Shown: positions 1 through 6,146, numbered from the stretch's first letter. The stretch: 9,220 bases of DNA from an uncultured Collinsella sp. (GCA_900547805.1 URIE01000072.1:1-9220); one strand, 5' to 3'. Numbers and translations are program-made. The notes: generated by a model not told the origin, from the letters alone.

Positions 1-92
1 CACTTAATGTGCTCTCCGTGCGAGTCAGGACTGTCCGAGCAGGCGACCTTATATATTTGCCCTCCCCGGGGCTCCTCGCCCGAACCCCTCAG
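1..92. other. Non-coding flank downstream of the DUF711 gene
   Basis: I see no gene here. Reading leftward after the DUF711 stop there is a GC-rich stretch with short self-complementary runs (GGGC/GCCC around 68-81) but no following T-run, so it is not a clear terminator. An AT-rich patch (ATATAT, around 51-57) follows. Near the edge, GGAC-A-GTCC forms a 9-base palindrome (28-36). The window opens inside what may be a larger hairpin, with CAC-TTAAT-GTG visible at 1-11. This may be the leader or promoter region of another leftward gene beyond the window, but that cannot be tested here. Confidence 0.4.
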
Positions 93-1457
93 CTAGTTCT
101 TCAGCGAGTTCAGCGGCGCCGGGAATCGACCACCACGGTGGGCAAGCACGGTGCCGGCGTTGGGGTTCACCGGCATGATGGGCGCACGGCCGAACAGGCC
201 GCCGTACTCGACGCAGTCGCCCACGCCCTTGCCAATGGCAGGAATCACGCGGACGGCCGTGGTCTTGTTGTTGATGACGCCGATGGCCATCTCGTCGGCG
301 ATGATGCCGGCGATGGTCTCGACCGGGGTGTCGCCGGGGATGGCGATCATGTCCAGGCCGACGGAGCACACGCAGGTCATGGCCTCGAGCTTCTCGAGCG
401 AAAGCGCGCCGGCCTCGACGGCGGCGATCATGCCGGCGTCCTCGGACACGGGGATGAAGGCGCCCGAGAGGCCGCCCACGCTGGAGCTGGCCATGACGCC
501 GCCCTTCTTGACGGCATCGTTGAGCATGGCGAGCGCGCAGGTCGTGCCGGGGCCACCGCAGGTGCCCACGCCGATGATTTCGAGGATGCGCGCGACGGAG
601 TCGCCAATGGCAGGCGTGGGAGCCAGCGACAGGTCGACAATGCCTTTCTCGACACCCAGACGATGGGCGGCCTCGCGGCTCATGAGCTCGCCGGCGCGGG
701 TGATCTTAAAGGCGGTCTGCTTGATCTTTTCGGCGACTTCCATCATCGATGCGGAATCGGGCAGCGTTTCCAGGGCTGCGGCCATAACGCCGGGGCCCGA
801 GACGCCTACGTTGATGACGGCGTCGGCCTCGCCACCGCCGTGGACGGCGCCCGCCATAAACGGGGAGTCCTCGACCATGTTGGCAAAGCAGACAAACTTG
901 GAGGCGCCGACGGAATCCTGGTCGGCCGTGAGCTTGGCGGCATCGATGATGGTCTGGGCGGCCATGAGCACGGCGTCCATGTTGATGCCGGCGCGCAGGC
1001 TGGCGACGTTGACGCTGGAGCAGACGCGGCTCGTGGTGGCGAGCGCCTGGGGGATGGACTGGATGACGCGGCGGTCGGCGTCGCCGATGCCCTTCTGGAC
1101 GAGTGCGGAGAAGCCGCCCAGGTAATCGATGCCGAGTGTCTCGGCCGCGCGGTCGAGGGCGTGCGCGATGGGGGTGAGGTCCTCATCCTTGCAGCACGCG
1201 GCGATCTGCGCCACCGGGGTGACGGAAACGCGCTTGTTGACGATGGGGATACCGTACTCGCGCTCGAGGTTCTCGGCGGTCTCGACCAGGTGCTCGGCCG
1301 TGTGCGTCACGTGGTCGTAGATCTTCGTGCACATGCGGTCGAGGTTCTCGTCACCGCAACCCATGAGCGAAACACCCATGGTGATGGTCCTGATGTCGAG
1401 GTTCTGCTCCTCAACCATGCCGCGGGTTTCCGCGATTTCTGCGGGCGTGATCGCCAT
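93..1457 (-). CDS. UPF0210 / DUF711 family protein ("PFL family protein")
   Basis: This 454-residue protein has the usual length for the UPF0210 (DUF711) family, which databases often label PFL family because its fold resembles the pyruvate formate-lyase barrel. The biochemical role is not established, and I assign none. Family-like stretches visible are MGVSLMGCGDENLD (27-40), GGPGTTCAL (301-309), SSVGGLSGAFIPVSED (325-340), GLDMIAIPGDTP (367-378) and the characteristic end YGGLFGRAPIMPV followed by RGGRFPAPLNSLKN. I saw no signal peptide or membrane segment, so it is probably cytoplasmic. The ATG at 1457 is preferred over the in-frame ATG at 1514 because AGGAG lies 7 nt before it, the family N-terminus begins at MAITPAEIAE, and the longer version would start inside a hairpin. 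It follows metH by 108 nt. In many bacteria this family sits beside a small ACT-domain (UPF0237) gene, but none is seen here. The family call is firm; the function is unknown. Confidence 0.9.
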   Translation of the reverse strand: MAITPAEIAETRGMVEEQNLDIRTITMGVSLMGCGDENLDRMCTKIYDHVTHTAEHLVETAENLEREYGIPIVNKRVSVTPVAQIAACCKDEDLTPIAHALDRAAETLGIDYLGGFSALVQKGIGDADRRVIQSIPQALATTSRVCSSVNVASLRAGINMDAVLMAAQTIIDAAKLTADQDSVGASKFVCFANMVEDSPFMAGAVHGGGEADAVINVGVSGPGVMAAALETLPDSASMMEVAEKIKQTAFKITRAGELMSREAAHRLGVEKGIVDLSLAPTPAIGDSVARILEIIGVGTCGGPGTTCALAMLNDAVKKGGVMASSSVGGLSGAFIPVSEDAGMIAAVEAGALSLEKLEAMTCVCSVGLDMIAIPGDTPVETIAGIIADEMAIGVINNKTTAVRVIPAIGKGVGDCVEYGGLFGRAPIMPVNPNAGTVLAHRGGRFPAPLNSLKN

Positions 1458-1464
1458 CCTTGCG

Positions 1465-1469
1465 CTCCT
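1465..1469 (-). promoter_or_regulatory. Ribosome-binding site of the DUF711 gene
   Basis: AGGAG on the minus strand, 7 nt before the ATG at 1457. It decides the start of the DUF711 protein against the longer in-frame option at 1514. Confidence 0.75.
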
Positions 1470-1502
1470 ATCTGCCAAAACGAGCATAGCCTTTTCTATT
1501 CT

Positions 1503-1540
1503 AACGTGCCGCACGTGCCAAGTGGCGCATGCGGCACGTT
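1503..1540 (-). terminator. Strong hairpin between metH and the DUF711 gene (possible terminator or processing site)
   Basis: The arms AACGTGCCGCA (1503-1513) and TGCGGCACGTT (1530-1540) pair perfectly over 11 bp. After one C/A mismatch, GTGCC/GGCGC adds 5 more pairs (one G-U) around an AAGT loop. On the minus strand, which carries the genes, the stem is followed by AGAATAG and not a T-run, so it is not a classical intrinsic terminator for metH. In the plus direction it is followed by TTTTGG, yet no plus-strand gene precedes it. It may separate expression of metH from the DUF711 gene. A TAGAAT hexamer just after the stem could be a -10 box for the DUF711 gene, but no good -35 is seen. Confidence 0.4.
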
Positions 1541-1565
1541 TTGGTGCTCGGTTGTTTCCGTTGTG

Positions 1566-4124
1566 TTACTGCCCAAAGACCTCTTCGGCGATACGAGCGC
1601 TTTCGGCGGCATCCTTGGCGTAGTAGTCCGCGCCGATCTGCTTGGCGTATTCGGGGGTGAGCACGGCGCCGCCCACGATGATCTTGACGCCCGGGACCTC
1701 GGCATGGAGCAACTTGATGGTCTCTTCCATGGCCACGACGGTGGTGGTCATAAGCGCCGAGAGGCCGACGAGTTTGATATCGCGCTCCTTGACGGTCTTG
1801 AGTACCTCCTGCGGATCGACGTCGCGGCCCAGGTCAAAGACGGTGTAGCCGTAGTTGTCGAGCAGCATTTTGACGATGTTCTTGCCAATATCGTGGATGT
1901 CGCCCTTGACGGTGGCCACGCAGATCTTGCCCTTGTCGGCGATCTCGCCGGCGGGCATCAGGCGCTTGATGGTGTCGAAGCCCACGCGTGCGGCTTCGGC
2001 CGAGGCCATAAGCTGCGGCAAGAAGAACTTGCCCTGGTCAAAGAGGACGCCAACCTCGTCGAGGGCGGGGATAAAGTGATTGTTGATGAGGTCCATGGCG
2101 TCGTGATCTGCCAGCAGGCGCTCGGTCTCGGCCGCGATCTCGCCTTTGCGGCCCGAGACGACCATTCGACGAATCGGGTCGTCGTTGCCGTCAGTGCCGG
2201 CAGTGCCAGCAGCAGGCGCGGCATCACTCGATGCGGCCTGAGCCGCTGCCGGGTTGGCGGCGATCTTGTACGGATCGGTCCAGCCGGCATAGCGCTCGAT
2301 GTATCCGGTCGAGCCCTCGTCCTCAACGCTCAGGACGCGATAGCTGTAGACGGTGTCCATAAAGCGCTTGGAACCCGGGTTCATGATGGGGGCGTCCAGG
2401 CCCGCGCCGAAGGCGGCGGCCAAAAAGACCGAGCCCAGCAGCGGGCGGGCGGGCAGACCAAAGCTGATGTTCGATACGCCGAGTGCGCACTTGACGCCCA
2501 GGCGCTCCTTGCACATAGACATGGCACGTAGGATCTGCTCAGCCTGGCGTTGATTGGTCGAGGCGGTCATGACCAGGCAGTCGATGAGGATACGGTCCGG
2601 GCCGATGCCGTAACGGGCGGCTTCGGCCACGATGCGCTCGGCGATGGCATAGCGTGCCTCGGCGGTATCCGGGATGCCGCCCTCGTCGAGCGTGAGGCCG
2701 ACGACGTTGGTTCCATAGTGGGCGACCAGCGGGAAGATCTCGTCCATGATCTGCTGCTTGCCGTTGACCGAGTTGATGATGGGCTTGCCGGCGTAGCGGC
2801 GCACGGCGGCCTCGACGGCGGCGGGGTCGGTGGAGTCGATCTGCAGCGGCAGCAGCGTGGAGCCTTGGAGCTGCTCGGTTGCCTGTTGGATGATCTTGAC
2901 CTCGTCGATCTCGGGCAGGCCCACGTTGACGTCCAGGATGTCGGCGCCCTGTTCTTGCTGGCTGATGCCCTGGCTCACGACGTAGTCCAGGTCGCCGTCG
3001 CGCAGGGCCTGCTGCAGGCGCTTTTTGCCGGTGGGATTGATGCGCTCGCCGATGACGGCGATTTTGTGGCCGTCGCAGGGAAGGTCCACGACCGTTTGGG
3101 CGCTCGTGACCGACATACTGGGCTTGCGGTGGCGCGGGCTGGGCGTGTGGTTGTCGATAAGCGTGCGCAGCTCTGCCATGTGCGCCGGCGTGGTGCCGCA
3201 GCAACCGCCCACGACGCTCACGCCGTCGGCGATCATGCCGGCGACGGCCTCGGCGTATTCGGGGGCCTGGATGTCAAAGACGGTGTTGCCGTCGTCGTCC
3301 ACGTGGGGCAGACCCGCATTGGCCTGCACCATAACGGGCTTGTCGGTAACGGTGAGCATACGTGCGGCGAGCCCTCGGAGCTCGGCCGGTCCCTGGCTGC
3401 AGTTGATGCCCAAAACGTCGGCGCCGATGGCGTCGAGCGTGATGGCGGCCACCTCGGGACTCGTGCCCAGGAAGGTGCGACCGTCTTCCTCAAAGGTCAT
3501 AGTGGCAAAGACGGGCAGGTCGGAGTTCTCGCGGCAGGCGAGGACGGCCGCCTTGATCTCGGCAAGGTCGGTCATGGTCTCGATAATAAAGAGGTCCACG
3601 CCCGCATCGACGCCGGCGCGCACTTCCTCGGCAAAGAGGTCGTAGGCCTCGTCGAAGCTGAGGGTACCCAAGGGGCGCAGCAGCGCGCCGATGGGGCCGA
3701 TATCGCCGGCGACGTAGTGGGCACCGGCTGCACGGGCGCAGGCGACAGCGGCGGCAAAGACATCTGCCACGGTGGCGGTACCGTCGAGCTTGTGGGCGTT
3801 GGCGCCAAAGGTGTTGGCGGTGATCACGTCGCAGCCAGCCTCGACGTACTGGCGCTGAATGTCGGTAATGACCTGGGGTTCCTCAAAGTTGAGCAGCTCG
3901 GGCAGGGCGCCCGCCTTCATGCCAGCGGCCTGCAACATGGTGCCCATGCCGCCGTCGAACAGCAGGTGTCCCGTGCCCTCGATGGCCGCACGCAGGCGAT
4001 CGTCCTTAATGCGCAGTTCGTCGATCGTGCGCGTCTTATCCGTGGCACCGTTGCGACGTGCGGCATCAACGGGTGCCGCCAATGCAGTGCCGTCAGAATC
4101 ATGAGTGATAAGCGGAGTAAACAT
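1566..4124 (-). CDS. metH: Cobalamin-dependent methionine synthase, without reactivation domain
   Basis: It transfers the methyl group of 5-methyltetrahydrofolate via cobalamin to homocysteine, giving methionine and tetrahydrofolate in the cytoplasm. The 852 residues contain three modules. The homocysteine-binding zinc domain is at about 53-325, with LLFDGGMGTML and the zinc ligands Cys242 (GINCSQGP) and Cys308/Cys309 (GGCCGTTP). The pterin-binding domain is at about 355-600 (IGERINPTGKKRL, GADILDVNVG, QIDSTDP, NSVNGK). The cobalamin cap and Rossmann domain are at about 652-852, with D742-I-H744-D-I-G747, the DxHxxG motif in which the His is the lower axial cobalt ligand. An Ala/Ser/Gly-rich linker (about 622-648) joins the last two. 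E. coli MetH has about 1,227 residues and ends with an S-adenosylmethionine-binding reactivation domain, which is absent here and encoded by the gene immediately upstream. The start at 4124 is backed by AGGAG at 6 nt spacing and leaves an unusual extension of about 50 residues before the first domain. Confidence 0.97.
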   Translation of the reverse strand: MFTPLITHDSDGTALAAPVDAARRNGATDKTRTIDELRIKDDRLRAAIEGTGHLLFDGGMGTMLQAAGMKAGALPELLNFEEPQVITDIQRQYVEAGCDVITANTFGANAHKLDGTATVADVFAAAVACARAAGAHYVAGDIGPIGALLRPLGTLSFDEAYDLFAEEVRAGVDAGVDLFIIETMTDLAEIKAAVLACRENSDLPVFATMTFEEDGRTFLGTSPEVAAITLDAIGADVLGINCSQGPAELRGLAARMLTVTDKPVMVQANAGLPHVDDDGNTVFDIQAPEYAEAVAGMIADGVSVVGGCCGTTPAHMAELRTLIDNHTPSPRHRKPSMSVTSAQTVVDLPCDGHKIAVIGERINPTGKKRLQQALRDGDLDYVVSQGISQQEQGADILDVNVGLPEIDEVKIIQQATEQLQGSTLLPLQIDSTDPAAVEAAVRRYAGKPIINSVNGKQQIMDEIFPLVAHYGTNVVGLTLDEGGIPDTAEARYAIAERIVAEAARYGIGPDRILIDCLVMTASTNQRQAEQILRAMSMCKERLGVKCALGVSNISFGLPARPLLGSVFLAAAFGAGLDAPIMNPGSKRFMDTVYSYRVLSVEDEGSTGYIERYAGWTDPYKIAANPAAAQAASSDAAPAAGTAGTDGNDDPIRRMVVSGRKGEIAAETERLLADHDAMDLINNHFIPALDEVGVLFDQGKFFLPQLMASAEAARVGFDTIKRLMPAGEIADKGKICVATVKGDIHDIGKNIVKMLLDNYGYTVFDLGRDVDPQEVLKTVKERDIKLVGLSALMTTTVVAMEETIKLLHAEVPGVKIIVGGAVLTPEYAKQIGADYYAKDAAESARIAEEVFGQ

Positions 4125-4130
4125 CGAGGG

Positions 4131-4135
4131 CTCCT
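4131..4135 (-). promoter_or_regulatory. metH ribosome-binding site overlapping the upstream stop codon
   Basis: AGGAG on the minus strand lies 6 nt before the metH ATG at 4124. Its first two bases are also the last two of the activation gene's TAG stop (4134-4136). This arrangement suggests that ribosomes ending the activation protein can promote initiation on metH. Confidence 0.8.
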
Positions 4136-4922
4136 AATGGCTGGAATAGCAGGTGGTGTGGGCGGCGCGGAAGCGGCAGTGCTCGCGTATGCGGCAGATA
4201 TTGCAGGTGGGGCGGCTTTGGGCGTCGTGGACCTCGCCGTCAAACAGACCGATCACCGCGGTCACGCTTTTGGTGGGCATGAGCAGGCTGGTGGGCGTGA
4301 CGGTCAGGCCGATGAGCCGCGTGGCGTTGAGCGCATTCACGATCGAGCGCTGGGCCGAGAGCGGGCAGTCGCCATAGCCGGGACTAAAGCGCCAGTTGCC
4401 GGCGAGCCCATGAACGGCGGCGTCCGTCTTGATCTGCTGGTCCATTTGCTCAACGGCGGCTTCCACGTAAGCGGAGCACGCGGCGTCGAGCACGGCGCCC
4501 TCCAGGGGATGTTGGGCTCCCGTGGTGCGCAGGCGACGCTCGGCGTCCATGCCGAGGGTGCATGCCATGAGCGCGGCCATGCGGGCGTCCTTGAGATGTC
4601 GATAGATGTCGCGACCGCGCAGCTCAACGTTGGTGCCAACCAGACGGATGCAGGGCTCTCCCTGCTCGTCCACGCCCGTGGCATCGACGGTAAACACGCG
4701 CCGCACGCCGCGGGGCTCAATGTCCAGCTCAAGGCGCTCGACCACAAGCTCAATACGTCGTGACAGCTCGGGCTCAATCTGCTGGCCGCCGTAACCCAGA
4801 TACCGCAGCATCTCGGCACGGTCGACACGGGGATGGTGTGCAGCATCGACACGGTAAAGCGCCGGCGACGCAAGGTCGGCCGGCACTTCGACAGCGGTTG
4901 TATCGATGTGCGGTTTTTCCAT
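4134..4922 (-). CDS. Stand-alone methionine synthase activation (reactivation-domain) protein
   Basis: This 262-residue protein matches the vitamin B12-dependent methionine synthase activation domain, which in E. coli is the C-terminal part of MetH and binds S-adenosylmethionine to re-methylate inactive cob(II)alamin. The diagnostic stretch is RFSPGYGDCPLSAQ (178-191), corresponding to the RxSPGYG SAM-binding motif. MLRYLGYGG (38-46) and the LIGLTVTPTSLLMPTKSVTAVIGL region (203-226) also fit. The C-terminus has a cysteine cluster, C240-x2-C243-x5-C249-x8-C258, seen in stand-alone versions as far as I recall but absent from the fused E. coli domain; its role is unknown. The ATG at 4922 shares its first base with the last base of the metF stop (TAATG), so translation is probably coupled. 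A GGAG lies 11 nt upstream. The reading frame stays open for about 100 more codons upstream into metF, but that extension is a shadow. It presumably partners the truncated MetH encoded next. Confidence 0.9.
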   Translation of the reverse strand: MEKPHIDTTAVEVPADLASPALYRVDAAHHPRVDRAEMLRYLGYGGQQIEPELSRRIELVVERLELDIEPRGVRRVFTVDATGVDEQGEPCIRLVGTNVELRGRDIYRHLKDARMAALMACTLGMDAERRLRTTGAQHPLEGAVLDAACSAYVEAAVEQMDQQIKTDAAVHGLAGNWRFSPGYGDCPLSAQRSIVNALNATRLIGLTVTPTSLLMPTKSVTAVIGLFDGEVHDAQSRPTCNICRIREHCRFRAAHTTCYSSH

Positions 4923-5794
4923 TACCCCAGGCGCTCCATAATGGTCGCGGCGATCGCAGGACGGTTCATAGTGTACAGGTGCAGGCCGTCGGCGCCGTGC
5001 TCCTTGAGGTCGCAAAGCTGGCGGGCGGCATAATCTACACCGGCTGCCTGCAGGCTCTCGGGGTCGTTCTCGTACTTGGCGAGAATCTTGATGACGGGGG
5101 AGGGCAGCGACGCGCCGCACATAAAGACCATGCGGCTGATCTGCGACTTGCCCATAAACGGCATGATGCCCGCGGTAATGGGCACGGTGATACCGGCCTT
5201 GTCGGCAAGCTCGCGGAAGCGGTAGAAGCACTCGTTATCAAAGAAGAGTTGCGTCACAAAGAAGCTCGCGCCGGCGTCCTGTTTTTGCTTGAGGTGTTCG
5301 ACCGAGAGGTTGAGGTCCTCACAGGCAATGTGGCCCTCGGGGTAGGCCGCGGCGCCTACGCAAAAGCCGGCGTCGACGAGCTCGGGGATGAGGTCGCGGG
5401 CGTAGGCGTAGTCCGAGGCGGGCTTGTCGTCCTCGGTCGCGCCGGCAGGGAGATCGCCACGCAGGGCCAGGATGTTTTCCACGCCGGCGGTGCGATACTC
5501 GTCGATTTTAGCGGCGATATCGGCGTGCGAGCGGCCCACGCAGGTAAGGTGTGCCACCGAGGGTGTATCGAATTCGCTCGTAATCATATGCGCGATGGGG
5601 GCGGTGGTGGCACCGTTGCCCGAGCCGCCGGCCGAGCAGGTGACCGAGACAAAGCTCGGCGAAAGCTTGCACAGATTGCCTGCCAACTCGCGAGCCGTGT
5701 CGAGGGTAAGCTCGCCCTTGGGCGGGAACATCTCAAACGAAACGGGTGCGGTGCCCTGGGATGCTGCCTGCTTAAAAACCTCGTCGACGCGCAT
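4922..5794 (-). CDS. metF: 5,10-methylenetetrahydrofolate reductase
   Basis: It reduces 5,10-methylene-THF to 5-methyl-THF using FAD, making the methyl donor for MetH. The 290 residues match the usual bacterial MetF length, a single TIM-barrel domain. Family motifs in order are SFEMFPPKGE (19-28, with Glu21 at the place of the catalytic Glu28 of E. coli), FVSVTCSAGGSGN (48-60), AHLTCVG (81-87), NILALRGDLPAG (107-118, Asp114 at the place of E. coli Asp120), FFVTQLFFDNECF (178-190, with the folate-contacting Gln182) and PITAGIMPF (205-213). An upstream in-frame ATG at 5836 is rejected because the ATG at 5794 has a near-ideal AAAGGAG at 6 nt spacing and matches the family N-terminus. It is the first gene of the leftward metF-activation-metH unit, divergent from the glutamine synthetase gene. 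I saw no cobalamin, SAM or S-box riboswitch signature in its leader. Confidence 0.96.
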   Translation of the reverse strand: MRVDEVFKQAASQGTAPVSFEMFPPKGELTLDTARELAGNLCKLSPSFVSVTCSAGGSGNGATTAPIAHMITSEFDTPSVAHLTCVGRSHADIAAKIDEYRTAGVENILALRGDLPAGATEDDKPASDYAYARDLIPELVDAGFCVGAAAYPEGHIACEDLNLSVEHLKQKQDAGASFFVTQLFFDNECFYRFRELADKAGITVPITAGIMPFMGKSQISRMVFMCGASLPSPVIKILAKYENDPESLQAAGVDYAARQLCDLKEHGADGLHLYTMNRPAIAATIMERLG

Positions 5795-5800
5795 ATCGTG

Positions 5801-5807
5801 CTCCTTT
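5801..5807 (-). promoter_or_regulatory. metF ribosome-binding site
   Basis: AAAGGAG on the minus strand at 6 nt from the ATG at 5794. It fixes the metF start and argues against the longer in-frame start at 5836. Confidence 0.8.
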
Positions 5808-5838
5808 AGATGCCTAGGTGCGATGTTTTGTTGCAAGG

Positions 5839-5844
5839 ATTCTA
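5839..5844 (-). promoter_or_regulatory. Candidate -10 box of the metF operon
   Basis: TAGAAT (minus strand) matches the sigma-70 type -10 consensus at 5 of 6 positions and would place a transcript start about 35 nt before the metF ATG. The hexamer 17 nt upstream (TCCACC) is a poor -35. A second possible -10, TATAGG, occurs near 5920. The promoter is therefore only tentative. Confidence 0.25.
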
Positions 5845-5889
5845 CAGCACGACCGCGCTAAGGTGGAGTTTCTCTCGCGATTTGGTGAT

Positions 5890-5916
5890 ACCAATCGAAA
5901 ACGCTTCGCTATCGGT
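5890..5916. other. Intergenic hairpin in the metF leader side
   Basis: On the minus strand ACCGAT pairs with ATTGGT (one G-U) and, after a 2-nt AG bulge, CGAA pairs with TTCG around a GCGTT loop, giving about 10 pairs. It lies between the metF start and the long inverted repeat at 5936-6009. There is no T-run after it on either strand. Whether it belongs to a metF leader RNA depends on where transcription starts. Confidence 0.45.
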
Positions 5917-5935
5917 ACTTCCTATAACAGGGCGG

Positions 5936-6009
5936 TCAATGTAGGATGGGGCTATATTGAATGGTATCTGATGCGAAATACCAGTTAATATAGCCCCGTC
6001 CCAAATTGA
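5936..6009. repeat. 74-nt near-perfect inverted repeat between metF and glnN
   Basis: The two halves pair from 5936/6009 inward to 5967/5978: 29 base pairs including two G-U pairs, three mismatches, no gaps, and a 10-nt apical loop. The core is an uninterrupted 11-bp perfect arm, GGGGCTATATT (5948-5958) against AATATAGCCCC (5987-5997). It sits between divergent genes, so a shared terminator is not expected, and neither side has a proper T-run. It could be a small palindromic repeat element of the REP/MITE kind, or a structured RNA in the glnN leader. I cannot tell which from a single copy. Confidence 0.75.
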
Positions 6010-6034
6010 TTACCCTTAAACCATGGGGAGAGGT

Positions 6035-6049
6035 CTGCAATTTATGCAG
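6035..6049 (+). other. Small hairpin in the glnN upstream region
   Basis: CTGCA-ATTTA-TGCAG forms a 5-bp perfect stem. It is the first of a series of compact hairpins running toward glnN. Confidence 0.4.
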
Positions 6050-6060
6050 TTGATTGGCTG

Positions 6061-6098
6061 TTGAGGGTGGCAACGCCGCCTCGATAGGGTAACCTCAA
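6061..6098 (+). other. Structured module 1 upstream of glnN, with alternative folds
   Basis: TTGAGG (6061-6066) can pair with CCTCAA (6093-6098), enclosing GTGGC-AAC-GCCGC (6067-6079), and CCT-CGAT-AGG (6079-6088) is possible inside as well. Alternatively GAG (6063-6065) extends the inner hairpin by pairing with CTC (6080-6082), which would break the outer stem. Such competing pairings are what one sees in regulatory leaders, but no known riboswitch class is recognised. Confidence 0.4.
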
Positions 6099-6104
6099 TG
6101 ATTG

Positions 6105-6142
6105 GTTTCGCGACGGCAACATAACGGTAATGTCGCGGAAAC
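6105..6142 (+). other. Structured module 2 upstream of glnN
   Basis: GTTTCGCGAC (6105-6114) pairs with GTCGC-G-GAAAC (6132-6142) over 10 bp with a single bulged G at 6137. The loop contains GGCAAC and GGTAAT, echoing GGCAAC and GGTAAC in the module at 6061-6098. The same bases also form the phased half-sites annotated at 6116-6142, so the structure may be a by-product of DNA operator symmetry or the reverse. Confidence 0.4.
6116..6142 (+). promoter_or_regulatory. Candidate GlnR-type operator: three half-sites at 11-bp spacing
   Basis: GCAAC (6116-6120), GTAAT (6127-6131) and GAAAC (6138-6142) are each separated by exactly 6 bp. The published actinobacterial GlnR box is a GTnAC half-site, 6 bp, then GAAAC. 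The second pair here (GTAAT-N6-GAAAC) matches with one change, and the first adds another turn of the helix in phase. A further GTAAC lies at 6089-6093. Location 80-106 bp before a glutamine synthetase start is the expected place for nitrogen control. Whether this organism encodes GlnR is not visible here. Confidence 0.4.
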
Positions 6143-6146
6143 ATGG

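Noticed and set aside
9..4763. Two plus-strand ORFs of 840 and 737 codons (9-2531, 2550-4763) opposite the DUF711, metH and activation genes
   Set aside because: Their translations are low-complexity (rich in Gly, Ala, Asp, Val, His) and show no family motifs. They lie antisense to genes with clear catalytic motifs and SD sites. In high-GC DNA with strong codon bias the antisense frame is often open.
4923..5231. N-terminal extension of the activation protein into metF (365 residues)
   Set aside because: The extension is Arg/Pro/His-rich and out of frame within metF. The family begins after the ATG at 4922.
5795..5836. Upstream in-frame ATG for metF at 5836 (304 residues)
   Set aside because: The ATG at 5794 has AAAGGAG at ideal spacing and the family N-terminus; the extra 14 residues include the SD region itself.
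5795..6000. Cobalamin or SAM riboswitch in the metF leader
   Set aside because: Expected from gene function, but no B12-box-like or S-box-like conserved stretch was found on the minus strand.
6063..6078. T-box-like string GAGGGTGGCAACGCCG upstream of glnN
   Set aside because: It resembles the T-box core AGGGTGGnACCGCG but has A for C at a conserved place. I see no specifier stem or terminator/antiterminator pair, and glnN is not a usual T-box target. Covariance search with the T-box model would settle it.
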